DNA from: Citrobacter gillenii
GTDB lineage: Bacteria > Pseudomonadota > Gammaproteobacteria > Enterobacterales > Enterobacteriaceae
DNA: 64,000 nt
Direction: 5' to 3'
Assembly: GCF_013337685.1 (NCBI RefSeq)
Contig: NZ_SUQN01000002.1
Location: 620,001 to 684,000 of the forward strand
Shown here in pieces: positions 27,651 through 37,160 of the stretch. A program made the translations under genes and the position numbers. The number at the start of each line of letters is the position of its first letter. The first letter of the stretch is position 1. The notes below the pieces were generated by a model. The model made no database searches. It had not been told where the DNA came from and saw nothing but the letters and a program-made list of their open reading frames with translations.

Positions 27651-28604
27651 ATGCGTACACTTGAACCTCCGGCGCGCGTGGACAACGCGAGCCGTTTCAC
27701 GCTGTTTATGTCGCGGATGCAGATGAGGCATGGGCGCAAGGTGGTGATTGCGCTGCCGTATATCTGGCTGATTCTGCTGTTTTTGCTGCCATTTTTAATC
27801 GTCTTTAAGATCTCTTTTTCTGAGATGGCGCGGGCGATACCCCCGTATTCTGACCTCATCTCATGGGCAGACGACCAGCTCTCCATCACGCTCAATGTTG
27901 GCAACTTCCTGCAACTGACGGCTGACCCGCTGTATGTTGATGCTTACCTGCAGTCGTTGCAGGTGGCGGGGATTTCTACGATCTGCTGTTTGCTACTGGG
28001 ATATCCACTGGCATGGGCTGTGGCACACAGCAAACCGTCAACGCGGAATATTCTGCTGTTGCTGGTGATCCTGCCTTCCTGGACCTCGTTTTTGATTCGC
28101 GTGTATGCCTGGATGGGGATCCTGAAAAATAACGGGATCCTGAATAATTTTCTGATGTGGCTGGGAGTTATCGATCAGCCGCTGACGATCCTGCACACCA
28201 ATCTGGCGGTCTATATCGGGATTGTTTATGCATATTTGCCGTTTATGGTACTGCCGATCTACACCGCGTTGACACGTATCGACTATTCGCTGGTGGAAGC
28301 GGCGCTGGATCTTGGGGCCCGACCGCTGAAAACGTTCTTTAGCGTGATCGTGCCGTTGACCAAAGGCGGGATCATCGCAGGCTCAATGCTGGTGTTTATC
28401 CCGGCGGTCGGGGAGTTTGTGATCCCTGAACTGCTGGGCGGGCCGGACAGCATTATGATTGGCCGTGTGTTGTGGCAGGAGTTTTTCAATAACCGCGACT
28501 GGCCGGTGGCGTCGGCTGTGGCCATTATTATGCTGCTGTTACTGATTGTGCCGATCATGTGGTTCCATAAATATCAGCAAAAAAGTGTGGGGGAACACGG
28601 ATGA
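27651..28604 (+). CDS. potH: Putrescine transporter permease PotH
   Basis: Inner-membrane permease of the putrescine importer, 317 residues as in K-12 from the ATG at 27651, which AAGGAGTGAAA precedes. The GTG two codons upstream is not used because it lies in the ribosome site. There are about six membrane segments. The EAA loop (LVEAALDLGARPLKTFF) faces PotG. The 3' end overlaps potI by 4 bp (ATGA), indicating coupled translation. Confidence 0.95.
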   Translation: MRTLEPPARVDNASRFTLFMSRMQMRHGRKVVIALPYIWLILLFLLPFLIVFKISFSEMARAIPPYSDLISWADDQLSITLNVGNFLQLTADPLYVDAYLQSLQVAGISTICCLLLGYPLAWAVAHSKPSTRNILLLLVILPSWTSFLIRVYAWMGILKNNGILNNFLMWLGVIDQPLTILHTNLAVYIGIVYAYLPFMVLPIYTALTRIDYSLVEAALDLGARPLKTFFSVIVPLTKGGIIAGSMLVFIPAVGEFVIPELLGGPDSIMIGRVLWQEFFNNRDWPVASAVAIIMLLLLIVPIMWFHKYQQKSVGEHG

Positions 28605-29446
28605 ATAATTTACCCGTCGTTCGCTCACCGTGGCGTATTTTTATCCTGGTCATAGGGTTCACTTTCCTGTACGCGCCGATGCTGATGCTGGTTATCTATT
28701 CGTTTAACAGCTCCAAACTGGTGACGGTCTGGGCAGGGTGGTCGACGCGCTGGTACGGTGAATTGCTCCACGATACTGCCATGATAAGCGCTGTCGGGAT
28801 GAGTTTGACCATTGCTGCTTGTGCGGCGACGATGGCGTCGATCCTCGGCACGATTGCTGCGGTGGTGCTGGTGCGCTTTGGTCGTTTCCGGGGTTCGAAT
28901 GGCTTTGCCTTTATGATAACAGCGCCGCTGGTTATGCCGGATGTCATCACTGGCCTGTCGCTGTTGTTGCTGTTTGTTGCCATGGCGCATGCTATTGGCT
29001 GGCCGGCAGATCGCGGGATGTTAACCATCTGGCTGGCGCACGTCACTTTCTGTACGGCGTATGTGGCGGTCGTTATCTCCTCGCGTTTGCGCGAACTGGA
29101 TCACTCCATCGAAGAAGCGGCGATGGATCTTGGTGCCACGCCGCTGAAGGTCTTCTTTGTCATCACGCTGCCGATGATTATGCCGGCGGTGATTTCCGGC
29201 TGGCTGTTGGCTTTCACCCTGTCGCTTGACGATCTGGTGATCGCCAGCTTTGTTTCCGGTCCTGGGGCGACGACGTTGCCGATGCTGGTGTTCTCCAGCG
29301 TACGTATGGGGGTTAATCCAGAAATTAACGCGCTGGCGACGCTGATTCTTGGCGTGGTAGGAATTATCGGATTTATCGCGTGGTACCTGATGGCCCGGAC
29401 AGAAAAGCAGCGGTTGCGCGATATCCAGCGTGCAAGACGCGGCTGA
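28601..29446 (+). CDS. potI: Putrescine transporter permease PotI
   Basis: Second permease subunit of the putrescine importer, 281 residues as in K-12. It has six membrane segments and the EAA loop SIEEAAMDLGATPLKVFFVI. Its first segment (FILVIGFTFLYAPMLMLVIYSF) is the usual PotI/PotC start. It is the last gene of potFGHI; no convincing terminator separates it from ybjO 36 bp downstream. Confidence 0.95.
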   Translation: MNNLPVVRSPWRIFILVIGFTFLYAPMLMLVIYSFNSSKLVTVWAGWSTRWYGELLHDTAMISAVGMSLTIAACAATMASILGTIAAVVLVRFGRFRGSNGFAFMITAPLVMPDVITGLSLLLLFVAMAHAIGWPADRGMLTIWLAHVTFCTAYVAVVISSRLRELDHSIEEAAMDLGATPLKVFFVITLPMIMPAVISGWLLAFTLSLDDLVIASFVSGPGATTLPMLVFSSVRMGVNPEINALATLILGVVGIIGFIAWYLMARTEKQRLRDIQRARRG

Positions 29447-29482
29447 AAAAACTAAAATCTGCCAACCTCTACTCGGTGCAGC

Positions 29483-29992
29483 ATGTGGCGCTGCACCGTT
29501 TTCACGGAAGACGACGCGTTGGGATTTTTTAAGAAATCATCCACATCACATGCTCGCTTAAACGTTCCTGCTTTAGTGCAGGTGGCGGCGCTCGCTATTA
29601 TTATGATCCGCGGCCTCGATCTGTTGATGATTTTCAATACGTTGGGTGTGAGCGGGACAATGGCATTTATCCAGCGTAGCGTGCAGACCTGGAATTTAAC
29701 GCTGGTGTTTTTAAGCAGTCTGATACTGGTGTTTATCGAAATTTACTGTGCCTTTTCATTGGTCAAAGGACGTAACTGGGCGCGCTGGATTTATCTGTTT
29801 ACCCAGGTGGTGGCCTCCGGTTATTTGTGGGCGGCATCGTTAGGTTATGGTTATCCCGAGCTGTTCAGTATTGCGGGTGAATCGAAGCGTGAAATTTTTC
29901 GCACGCTGGTGATGCAGAAATTACCGGATATGCTGGTGCTGTTGTTGCTGTTTGTTCCGGCATCCAGTCGACGGTTCTTCCGTCTGCAATAA
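29483..29992 (+). CDS. ybjO: Inner-membrane protein YbjO
   Basis: Membrane protein of unknown function with about four hydrophobic segments (VAALAIIMIRGLDLLMIF, LTLVFLSSLILVFIEIYC, IYLFTQVVASGYLWAASLGY, LVLLLLFVPAS). The body matches K-12 YbjO (162 residues). In K-12 the start reads MEDETLGFF; here the equivalent codon is ACG (T-E-D-D-A-L-G-F-F), so the nearest usable in-frame start is the ATG at 29483, giving 169 residues with no strong ribosome site. The true start is therefore unsure. It follows potI closely and may be read from its transcript. Confidence 0.85.
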   Translation: MWRCTVFTEDDALGFFKKSSTSHARLNVPALVQVAALAIIMIRGLDLLMIFNTLGVSGTMAFIQRSVQTWNLTLVFLSSLILVFIEIYCAFSLVKGRNWARWIYLFTQVVASGYLWAASLGYGYPELFSIAGESKREIFRTLVMQKLPDMLVLLLLFVPASSRRFFRLQ

Positions 29993-30032
29993 TGTGTATA
30001 ATCTTCGCCCCGGTTAATTTGAAGGTTTTCTT

Positions 30033-31160
30033 ATGCAGTGCGCTCTTTATGACGCCGATCGCTGTCGTTCCTGTCAGTGGATAACACAGCCCGTTGGCGA
30101 TCAACTCCGTGCAAAAATGGCCGATCTCCAGACTCTTCTTGCCGACTATTCGGTCAGGGAGTGGTGCGCGCCCGTCGTTGGCCCGGAGAGCGCTTTTCGT
30201 AATAAAGCCAAAATGGTGGTGAGCGGTAGCGTGGAAAAACCGCTGTTGGGCATGCTGCATCGTGACGGTACACCTGAAGATTTGTGCGACTGTCCGCTTT
30301 ATCCTGCCTCATTTGCGCCGGTATTTTCCGCACTAAAACCCTTTATCGCCCGTGCCGGGTTGACGCCTTACAACGTAGCGCGTAAGCGGGGCGAACTGAA
30401 ATATGTGCTGTTAACGGAAAGCCAGTTTGACGGCGGTATGATGCTGCGTTTTGTCTTACGCTCAGAGGCCAAGCTGAGCCAACTGCGCGCGGCGTTGCCG
30501 TGGCTGCAGGCGCAGTTACCGCAGTTAAAGGTGATAACGGTCAATATCCAGCCGGTGCATATGGCGATTATGGAAGGGGAGACAGAAATCTTCCTGACGG
30601 AGCAGCAGGCGCTGGCTGAACGTTTTAATGATGTACCGCTGTGGATCCGCCCGCAGAGTTTCTTTCAAACCAACCCGGTAGTGGCTGAGCGTTTGTATGC
30701 CACGGCTCGCGATTGGGTGCGTCAGCTTTCGGTCAACCATATGTGGGATCTGTTTTGTGGTGTTGGCGGTTTTGGCCTGCATTGCGCTACGCCGCAGATG
30801 AAACTGACGGGTATCGAGATCGCACCAGAGGCGATCGCCTGTGCGAAACAATCTGCGCAGACGTTGGGGTTACAGAATATGCACTTTCAAGCGCTCGATT
30901 CGACCCAATTCGCGACGGCACAGGAAGACGTTCCGGATCTGGTGCTGGTGAACCCTCCGCGTCGGGGCATTGGTAAACCCCTGTGTGATTATCTTTCCCA
31001 CATGGCACCGCCGTTTATCATCTACTCCAGCTGTAATGCGCAAAGCATGGCGAAGGATATTGGCGAGCTGCCAGGCTATCGCATAGAACGGGTTCAACTT
31101 TTCGATATGTTCCCGCACACCGCGCACTATGAAGTATTGACGCTGCTCAGCCGACAATAG
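30033..31160 (+). CDS. rlmC: 23S rRNA (uracil-747-C5)-methyltransferase RlmC
   Basis: SAM-dependent methyltransferase (RumB) that makes m5U747 in 23S rRNA, 375 residues as in K-12. An N-terminal iron-sulfur cluster is expected from C3, C11 and C14 ([11 protein letters not shown]) plus a later cysteine ([12 protein letters not shown]). The SAM site is [13 protein letters not shown], the catalytic region NPPRRGIG, and the nucleophile cysteine is in [10 protein letters not shown]. In K-12 the next gene is artJ; here it is followed by a REP-like sequence and then serW. Confidence 0.96.
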   Translation: MQCALYDADRCRSCQWITQPVGDQLRAKMADLQTLLADYSVREWCAPVVGPESAFRNKAKMVVSGSVEKPLLGMLHRDGTPEDLCDCPLYPASFAPVFSALKPFIARAGLTPYNVARKRGELKYVLLTESQFDGGMMLRFVLRSEAKLSQLRAALPWLQAQLPQLKVITVNIQPVHMAIMEGETEIFLTEQQALAERFNDVPLWIRPQSFFQTNPVVAERLYATARDWVRQLSVNHMWDLFCGVGGFGLHCATPQMKLTGIEIAPEAIACAKQSAQTLGLQNMHFQALDSTQFATAQEDVPDLVLVNPPRRGIGKPLCDYLSHMAPPFIIYSSCNAQSMAKDIGELPGYRIERVQLFDMFPHTAHYEVLTLLSRQ

Positions 31161-31181
31161 TTTCTTTTCTTCGCAGGGAAT

Positions 31182-31214
31182 GCCTGATGACGCTTCGCTT
31201 GTCAGGTCTAAGGA
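31182..31214. repeat. REP-like palindrome after rlmC
   Basis: TGCCTGATGACGCTTCGCTT, then GTCAGGTCTAAGG, resembles the common enterobacterial REP unit (CCTGAT..CGCT..ATCAGG). It lies exactly where the K-12 artJ-clpA block is missing and could mark the recombination point. Confidence 0.55.
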
Positions 31215-31256
31215 TGGATGCGGGTTGTTGGCCGCATTCGGTAAATGCAATAGACG

Positions 31257-31286
31257 AAAAAAAAGCCCGTACTTGCGTACGAGCTC
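31257..31286 (-). terminator. Rho-independent terminator of tRNA-Ser
   Basis: On the minus strand AGCTCGTAC-GCAA-GTACGGGCT forms a stem with one wobble pair and is followed by eight T. It lies 12 bp beyond the 3' end of serW. Confidence 0.85.
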
Positions 31287-31297
31287 TTTCTCAAATG

Positions 31298-31385
31298 TGG
31301 CGGTGAGAGAGGGGTTCGAACCCTCGATACGTTGCCGTATACACACTTTCCAGGCGTGCTCCTTCAGCCACTCGGACACCTCACC
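31298..31385 (-). tRNA. serW: tRNA-Ser(GGA)
   Basis: 88-nt serine tRNA read on the minus strand, GGTGAGGTGTCCGAGTGGCT at the 5' end and CTCACC-GCCA at the 3' end, with CCA encoded. The anticodon GGA corresponds to 31351-31349. The T arm is GAGGG-TTCGAAC-CCCTC and the long serine variable arm is GTGTATACGGCAACGTATC. The acceptor stem closes with a G-U pair at its base. Strand and neighbour infA match serW of K-12, but clpA is not beside it here. Confidence 0.96.
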
Positions 31386-31533
31386 GTATTGTATTGCTGC
31401 CTGACCGCTTGGGGGGCAACGGGGCGCTACTATAGGGAGTTGCGCTAAAACGGTCAAGCAGAATTTACGTCTTCACTCTCGTTTGGTTACGCAATAGACA
31501 TATTCTGCGCCCGGACAGGCGCAGAGAACATGA

Positions 31534-32211
31534 TTAGCGCTGAGAGTCCAGTTTTTCACCGTTGGTGACGACTTCCTGAGCCTTGCTGTAGCTTTCGATC
31601 AGCAGCTGATAGGCTGGGAAGATTTTGGTATACACTTCCGCCCATTCAGCGGCATCTTCCCGGTTCCAGGTCCGCTGTATTTCAGACGCAACGGCTGCGG
31701 TATCCATTGGCACCACGCCTGCCTGTACCACTCGCGCCAACGTGATTTCCTGCGCCATCTTGCTGTAAGTGCCGGAAGCGTCAATGACGGCAAACACTTT
31801 ATACCCTTCCGCTACCGCGCTGATGGCCGGGAAAGCCATGCAAACGCTGGTAATGGTACCGGCGATAATCAGCGTTTTACGACCTGTTGCTTTGACGGCT
31901 TTAACAAAGTCTTCGTTATCCCAGGCGTTGATCTCGCCTTTGCGCGCCACGTACTGAGCATGGGGCGCATTGGCGTGGATTTCCGGAATCAACGGGCCGT
32001 TGGGTCCCTGTGGAACGGAGGCGGTGGTGATCACCGGCATCTTCGCCAGGGTGGCTATTTTTGCCAGCGCAGCGGCACGGGCACGCAGTTCGGGCATTGG
32101 CATATCACCGACGGTCTGAAAAAGACCGCTCTGGTGATCGATAAGCAGCATCACGGCATCATCTACGTCGATAACCGGGCGTGAACCATTAAAATTTGCA
32201 GGACTGGACAT
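31534..32211 (-). CDS. Isochorismatase-family hydrolase (YcaC-like)
   Basis: Cysteine hydrolase of 225 residues from the ATG at 32211, which GAAGGAGAA precedes; the longer frame (to 32241) would run into the pirin stop region. Family residues are the Asp in [11 protein letters not shown], a lysine in [20 protein letters not shown], and the Cys in [12 protein letters not shown], giving the usual D-K-C triad. It resembles E. coli YcaC (208 residues), whose substrate is unknown. It is the second gene of an operon, 16 bp after the pirin gene. The real substrate, an amide or ester, cannot be told from sequence. Confidence 0.88.
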   Translation of the reverse strand: MSSPANFNGSRPVIDVDDAVMLLIDHQSGLFQTVGDMPMPELRARAAALAKIATLAKMPVITTASVPQGPNGPLIPEIHANAPHAQYVARKGEINAWDNEDFVKAVKATGRKTLIIAGTITSVCMAFPAISAVAEGYKVFAVIDASGTYSKMAQEITLARVVQAGVVPMDTAAVASEIQRTWNREDAAEWAEVYTKIFPAYQLLIESYSKAQEVVTNGEKLDSQR

Positions 32212-32227
32212 CGTATTCTCCTTCGCT

Positions 32228-33088
32228 TTAGATTTGGCCAAAACGGCCGGAGTTGAAATCGCGTACGGCTTCGGCGATCTCTTGTTTTGTGTTCATCACA
32301 AACGGACCGTAACCGACAATGGGTTCATTTAACGGTTCGCCTGACAGCAGCAGCACGCTGGCGTCGCTACTGGCCTCGATATGTAGGGTTTTACCCTGCT
32401 GGCTTAATACCACCAGCTGCGCTTCACCCGCGGAGGTGGCACCGTTGATGGTGATCGTGCCTTTCAGCACCACCAGCGCAGTGCTCCATCCTTCCGGCTG
32501 GGACAGCGTGACCGGGCGATTACTTTGCAGGCGCATGTCCCACACATTTAACGGTGAGAAGGTATGTGCGGGGCCTTTCGTATCCTGATAGCTGCCCGCA
32601 ATCACGCGCACGGTACCTGCGTCATCTGGCAGGTCGACGGTGGGAATAACGTCGCTGCTGATGCCCTGATAACCCGGCACGGTCATTTTGTCTTTGGCTG
32701 GCAGGTTGACCCACAGCTGGACCATTTCCAGCTCGCCGCCCTTACGGGTAAATTCCGGCGAATGAAATTCTTCGTGTAAAATCCCGGCCCCTGCTGTCAT
32801 CCACTGCACATCGCCTGGACCGATAATGCCGCCGCGCCCGGTTGAGTCGCGATGCTCAACTTCACCGCTGTAAACAATGGTCACTGTTTCAAAACCACGG
32901 TGCGGGTGCTCACCGACGCCGCGCTTTTCATTACCCGGTGTAAAGGTATGCGGACCCGCGTAATCCAGCAGCAGGAACGGACTGAGCTGCTCAGCATGAG
33001 ACTGGTAAGAGAACATCGAGCGAACTGGAAATCCATCGCCAACCCAGTGTGGGCGAGGTGCGGTATAGACGCCTGTTACGTGTTTCAT
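32228..33088 (-). CDS. Pirin-family protein
   Basis: Bicupin protein of 286 residues. The pirin metal ligands are all present: H61 and H63 ([12 protein letters not shown]), H105 and E107 (GAGILHEEF). Some bacterial pirins are quercetin dioxygenases, others redox-sensing co-regulators; this sequence does not decide which. The C-terminal cupin holds [19 protein letters not shown], common to the YhhW/PA-type group. It is first in an operon with the YcaC-like hydrolase and divergent from a LysR gene 108 bp away, an arrangement like yhaK-yhaJ in E. coli. Confidence 0.9.
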   Translation of the reverse strand: MKHVTGVYTAPRPHWVGDGFPVRSMFSYQSHAEQLSPFLLLDYAGPHTFTPGNEKRGVGEHPHRGFETVTIVYSGEVEHRDSTGRGGIIGPGDVQWMTAGAGILHEEFHSPEFTRKGGELEMVQLWVNLPAKDKMTVPGYQGISSDVIPTVDLPDDAGTVRVIAGSYQDTKGPAHTFSPLNVWDMRLQSNRPVTLSQPEGWSTALVVLKGTITINGATSAGEAQLVVLSQQGKTLHIEASSDASVLLLSGEPLNEPIVGYGPFVMNTKQEIAEAVRDFNSGRFGQI

Positions 33089-33196
33089 ATGTATCTCCTC
33101 AGTGGCGTTATCTTGATGTGAATAAGCTTATATCCATGACAGCGAGCTGAGTAGTGGCTAAAATAGTCCTCACCGTCTCATTAATAGGACAATAAG

Positions 33197-34108
33197 ATGA
33201 CGAAGTTGGATCTCAATGATTTCGCATGGTTTGTGCATGTTGTCGAAGAGGGAGGATTCGCAGCGGCAGGCCGTGCGCTTGATGAGCCCAAATCCAAACT
33301 CAGTCGGCGTATTGCGCAACTGGAGGAGAGACTGGGGGTGCGTTTGATTCAGCGAACAACCCGGCAGTTTAATGTCACGGAGGTCGGGCAGACCTTTTAC
33401 GAACACTGTAAGGCGATGTTGGTGGAGGCGCAGGCGGCACAGGATGCCATTGCGGCGTTGCAGGTTGAGCCACGTGGCATTGTTAAACTGACGTGCCCGG
33501 TGACGCTGTTGCATGTCCATATCGGTCCGATGCTGGCCCGATTCATGGCGCGTTATCCGGATGTCGCAGTACAGCTTGAAGCTACGAATCGCCGCGTCGA
33601 CGTCGTCGGAGAAGGTCTGGATGTGGCGATTCGCGTCCGACCTCGTCCTCTTGAAGACAGTGATTTGGTCATGCGGGTGCTTGCTGACAGGGGGCACCGG
33701 CTGTATGCCAGCCCGCGATTGGTTGAGCAGATGGGGACATTACACGCCCCGGCAGAGCTGACCCGTTGGCCTGGGCTGAGTTTGGCGGCGGGGAAACATG
33801 TTCATCGTTGGGAGTTGTTTGGCCCACAGGGGGCCCGCGCGGAAGTACATTTTACACCGCGTATGATCACCACAGATATGCTGGCGCTGCGCGAGGCCGC
33901 GGTTGCCGGGGTAGGCGTGGTGCAACTCCCGCAGTTAATGGTCAAGGATCAATTAGCCGCAGGGGAGCTGGTGGCATTGCTGGATGGCTGGGAACCGAGG
34001 CGGGAGATTATTCACGCGGTCTTTCCATCACGTAGGGGGTTATTGCCCTCGGTGCGCGCATTAGTGGATTTCCTGACGGAAGAATATGCACGCATGATTG
34101 AGGACTAA
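33197..34108 (+). CDS. LysR-family regulator beside pirin gene
   Basis: LysR-type regulator of 303 residues. The N-terminal winged helix-turn-helix covers residues 5-65 (LNDFAWFVHVVEEGGFAAAG, then SRRIAQLEERLGVRLIQRTT). The effector domain has the GLDVAIRVRPRPLEDSDLVM pattern of the CrgA/AaeR-like subgroup, which often responds to aromatic or quinone compounds. Its divergent position with a 108-bp gap makes the pirin-hydrolase operon the likely target. The terminator after it is shared with infA. Confidence 0.9.
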   Translation: MTKLDLNDFAWFVHVVEEGGFAAAGRALDEPKSKLSRRIAQLEERLGVRLIQRTTRQFNVTEVGQTFYEHCKAMLVEAQAAQDAIAALQVEPRGIVKLTCPVTLLHVHIGPMLARFMARYPDVAVQLEATNRRVDVVGEGLDVAIRVRPRPLEDSDLVMRVLADRGHRLYASPRLVEQMGTLHAPAELTRWPGLSLAAGKHVHRWELFGPQGARAEVHFTPRMITTDMLALREAAVAGVGVVQLPQLMVKDQLAAGELVALLDGWEPRREIIHAVFPSRRGLLPSVRALVDFLTEEYARMIED

Positions 34109-34127
34109 AGCCTCAAATTTGGCCCAC

Positions 34128-34157
34128 AAAAAAGGCCGGATATACCGACCTTTTATT
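34128..34157. terminator. Bidirectional terminator, LysR gene and infA
   Basis: AAAAAAGGCCGG and CCGACCTTTT form a stem with one wobble pair around a short TATA-containing loop. The A run on the left and the T run on the right allow termination in both directions. Confidence 0.8.
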
Positions 34158-34186
34158 ATCTGGACGCCAGTCTGGCGTGAAAAAAA

Positions 34187-34405
<219 letters not shown>

Positions 34406-34690
34406 CTAATCCTCTGGGGTATCACTACCGTAATTTGAACCGGCAAGATAATGCCGAAGTTCTTTTAATAAGTAAAGATTTGCGCGATTAAAATACAGCA
34501 AATCAAGTTTGGCGCATTACTCTATCCACACACGGCAAAGCCGCACTTAAAGCGCAACGTGTAAGGGAACGATGAGATAAACGATAGGCGTTGCCTGACG
34601 CGAACTGTTCCTTAACGGCGGCGGGGTAATGGGCTAAACCAACTCTGCGACGCAATTATAACACCCCGACAAAAAATGTGCCGAAAACAT

Positions 34691-35395
34691 TCACTCCTGA
34701 GGTAAAAATAACGTCCGCGGTACCCAAAAATGGCTGGGTAACCGCTGCTGGCGCAGTCTGCTCAAGTGTTCAAGGTACTCCCGACGCGGCGTTTCGACGG
34801 CGCCCAGCGACGCTGTATGTCCATTTAACACCTGACAGTCAATTAACTTCCCACCCTGCTGGCTAAATTCAGCGCAAAAAACAAGCAACGCGGTTTTTGA
34901 GGCATTTTCCTGACGACTGAACATTGATTCACCGCAGAAGAGCGTGCCTTGCGAAACGCCGTACATACCGCCGACTAATTCATTGTGCCGCCACACTTCA
35001 ATGGAATGCGCGTGCCCCAATTCATGCAGGCGGTGGTAAGCGTCAACAATATCACGCGTTATCCAGGTCCCTTCTTCGCGGTCATTGGCACAACCTTCAA
35101 TCACCTGACCAAAGGCGTAATTTAACGTGACACGATAAGGTGAGTGTTTATGAAAACGCTTCATGCTACGGCTAAGATGAAATGTCTCAGGCCACAAAAT
35201 GGCGCGCGGATCGGGCGACCACCAAAGAATTGGGTCGCCAGGAGAAAACCACGGAAAAATACCGCGCTGGTACGCCATAAGCAGACGGGCAGGGCTCAGA
35301 TCGCCACCCAGTGCTAACAAACCGTTAGGTTCGCGTAACGCGCCTTCCGGTGACGGGAAGGCGATAGAATTGCGGGACAGTTGCACCAGGCGCAT
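34691..35395 (-). CDS. aat: Leucyl/phenylalanyl-tRNA--protein transferase
   Basis: Adds Leu or Phe from tRNA to the N terminus of proteins starting with Arg or Lys, marking them for ClpS-ClpAP (N-degron pathway). It has 234 residues, as in K-12. Conserved blocks are [27 protein letters not shown]...[17 protein letters not shown]-type [17 protein letters not shown], and [16 protein letters not shown]. It is downstream of cydC. The clpS and clpA genes, normally a few hundred bp past serW, are not in this window. Confidence 0.96.
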   Translation of the reverse strand: MRLVQLSRNSIAFPSPEGALREPNGLLALGGDLSPARLLMAYQRGIFPWFSPGDPILWWSPDPRAILWPETFHLSRSMKRFHKHSPYRVTLNYAFGQVIEGCANDREEGTWITRDIVDAYHRLHELGHAHSIEVWRHNELVGGMYGVSQGTLFCGESMFSRQENASKTALLVFCAEFSQQGGKLIDCQVLNGHTASLGAVETPRREYLEHLSRLRQQRLPSHFWVPRTLFLPQE

Positions 35396-35438
35396 GACAG
35401 CGAAACTCCACTACGCGAGTCGATCGTTCAATAATAGC

Positions 35439-37160
35439 TTACAGACGTTGCTTAAACTGGTAATAACGCCCCTGCCTGGCTAACAGATCTGCGTGATTAC
35501 CTTGCTCAATAATGTGTCCGTTGTCCATCACTATTATTTGATTAAAACGCGATAGCCCGCGCAGGCGATGCGTCACCATCAATACCGTTTTATCTCGCAT
35601 GACATCACTAATCAATTCAAGCATTTGACTTTCGGTGGTAGCGTCCAGTCCTTCGGTAGGTTCATCCAGCAGCATCAGCGGGGCATCGTGGAGTACCGCG
35701 CGAGCGATTGCCAGACGGCGGAGTTCGCCGCCGGAAAGCTGACGACCCCCTTCACCTAACCAGGCGTTGAGACCATCATCTTCCAGCAGTTTTTCCAGAC
35801 CAACGCGGCACAGTATTTCGGATAATGCGTCATCACTGGCCTGCGGCGCGGCCAGCAGCAGGTTGTCGCGTAATGTGGCGCTAAAAAGGTGCACACGTTG
35901 CGGCACGACGCTGATGCTTTGACGCAGCGTTGACTCACTCAGAGTTGAAATCGGACGGTCGTTAAACAAAATTTCACCGTGTTGCGGGTTCCAGGCGCGG
36001 GTCAGCAGTTGTAGCAGGGTGGACTTTCCACAGCCGGTGCGGCCGAGAATCGCAACATGCTCGCCGGGTTTTGCTTGCAGGGAGAGGGTATCCAGCGCAT
36101 TTTGCGCCTGGCCCGGGTAGCTGAAACAAACGTCGCGCAGCGTGAGGGTAATCGGCTCAGAAACTGTCGATCCTGCGTCGGGGAAAGTGACTTCCGGTTT
36201 TTGTTCCGTCAGTTCTGTAATGCGCAGGGCAGAGGCGATCACTTGACCGAGGTGCTGAAATGCACCCGTTACCGGGGCCAGGGCTTCAAATGCGGCCAGT
36301 GCGCAGAACACAAACAGCGCAATCAGCGCACCTGGCTGGGTATTGCCTCCCACGCCGCCCGAGGCCATCCAGAGCATCACGATGACGGCCAGTGCGCCAA
36401 TCAGCAGCATTAGGGCCTGAGACAGCGCCGTTAATTCGGACTGGCGACGCTGAGCTTCGTGCCACTGTAACTCTGTGGCTTCCATTTGTGCTCGATAGCG
36501 AACACTTGCGCCAAAAATGGTCAGCTCGGCCTGGCCCTGCAGCCAGGATGTCAGCTGTTGGCAATATTGCCCGCGCAGGTGCGTCAGGTTTTGCCCGGTG
36601 CGTTTTCCGGCCTGATAAAACAGCGGAGGCAAAATAAACAAGGTCAGCAGCATGATGCCACCGAGGGTGATGGCCAGCGTGAGATCGAGCACGCTCAGAC
36701 CCAGCGTCACCACCATAATCACGACAAATGCCCCAACCAGCGGAGAGATGACGCGCAGATAAAGATGATCAAGCGTATCGACATCCGCAACGATGCGGTT
36801 AAGCAGTTCACCCTGGCCATAACGGGCCAGACCCGCCGGAGAGAGTGGCAGCAGCTTACTAAATGTATAAATACGCAGGTGCTGCAACACGCGGAATGTC
36901 GCGTCGTGACTGACCAGTCGCTCGAAATAACGACCTGCGGTACGGGTGATCGCCGCACCGCGCACGCCGGCAGCGGGGAGCATATAGTTAAAACTGTAAA
37001 TCCCGGTGACGCCAACCACCGCGGAAGCGGAGAGGAACCAACCGGAAAGTGTCAGCAAGCCGATACTGGCTAATAGCGTGATGATCGCCAGAATAATTCC
37101 CAGCGTTAACATCCATTTATGACGTTTATACAGCGTCAGATAAGGTAGCAAAGCGCGCAT
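35439..37160 (-). CDS. cydC: Cysteine/glutathione exporter subunit CydC
   Basis: Half of the heterodimeric ABC transporter CydDC, which exports cysteine and glutathione to the periplasm and is needed to assemble cytochrome bd and c-type cytochromes. It has 573 residues, the K-12 length. Six membrane segments come first, with GVRGAAITRTAGRYFERLVSHD in the first cytoplasmic loop. The ATPase has Walker A GRTGCGKST, signature LSGGE, and Walker B LMLLDEPTEGLD. The cydD stop directly abuts its ATG (TAA-ATG). Confidence 0.96.
   Translation of the reverse strand: MRALLPYLTLYKRHKWMLTLGIILAIITLLASIGLLTLSGWFLSASAVVGVTGIYSFNYMLPAAGVRGAAITRTAGRYFERLVSHDATFRVLQHLRIYTFSKLLPLSPAGLARYGQGELLNRIVADVDTLDHLYLRVISPLVGAFVVIMVVTLGLSVLDLTLAITLGGIMLLTLFILPPLFYQAGKRTGQNLTHLRGQYCQQLTSWLQGQAELTIFGASVRYRAQMEATELQWHEAQRRQSELTALSQALMLLIGALAVIVMLWMASGGVGGNTQPGALIALFVFCALAAFEALAPVTGAFQHLGQVIASALRITELTEQKPEVTFPDAGSTVSEPITLTLRDVCFSYPGQAQNALDTLSLQAKPGEHVAILGRTGCGKSTLLQLLTRAWNPQHGEILFNDRPISTLSESTLRQSISVVPQRVHLFSATLRDNLLLAAPQASDDALSEILCRVGLEKLLEDDGLNAWLGEGGRQLSGGELRRLAIARAVLHDAPLMLLDEPTEGLDATTESQMLELISDVMRDKTVLMVTHRLRGLSRFNQIIVMDNGHIIEQGNHADLLARQGRYYQFKQRL

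Noticed and set aside
30870-31457. 195-codon minus-strand ORF spanning the serine tRNA
   Set aside because: It contains the peptide (EVSEWLKEHAWK...) that arises from reading through tRNA-Ser genes, a well-known annotation artefact, and then runs antisense to rlmC.
31386-34108. Integrative element attached to serW
   Set aside because: The extra genes lie on the 5' side of the tRNA, there is no integrase, and I see no repeat of the tRNA 3' end, so this is not a typical tRNA-integrated island.
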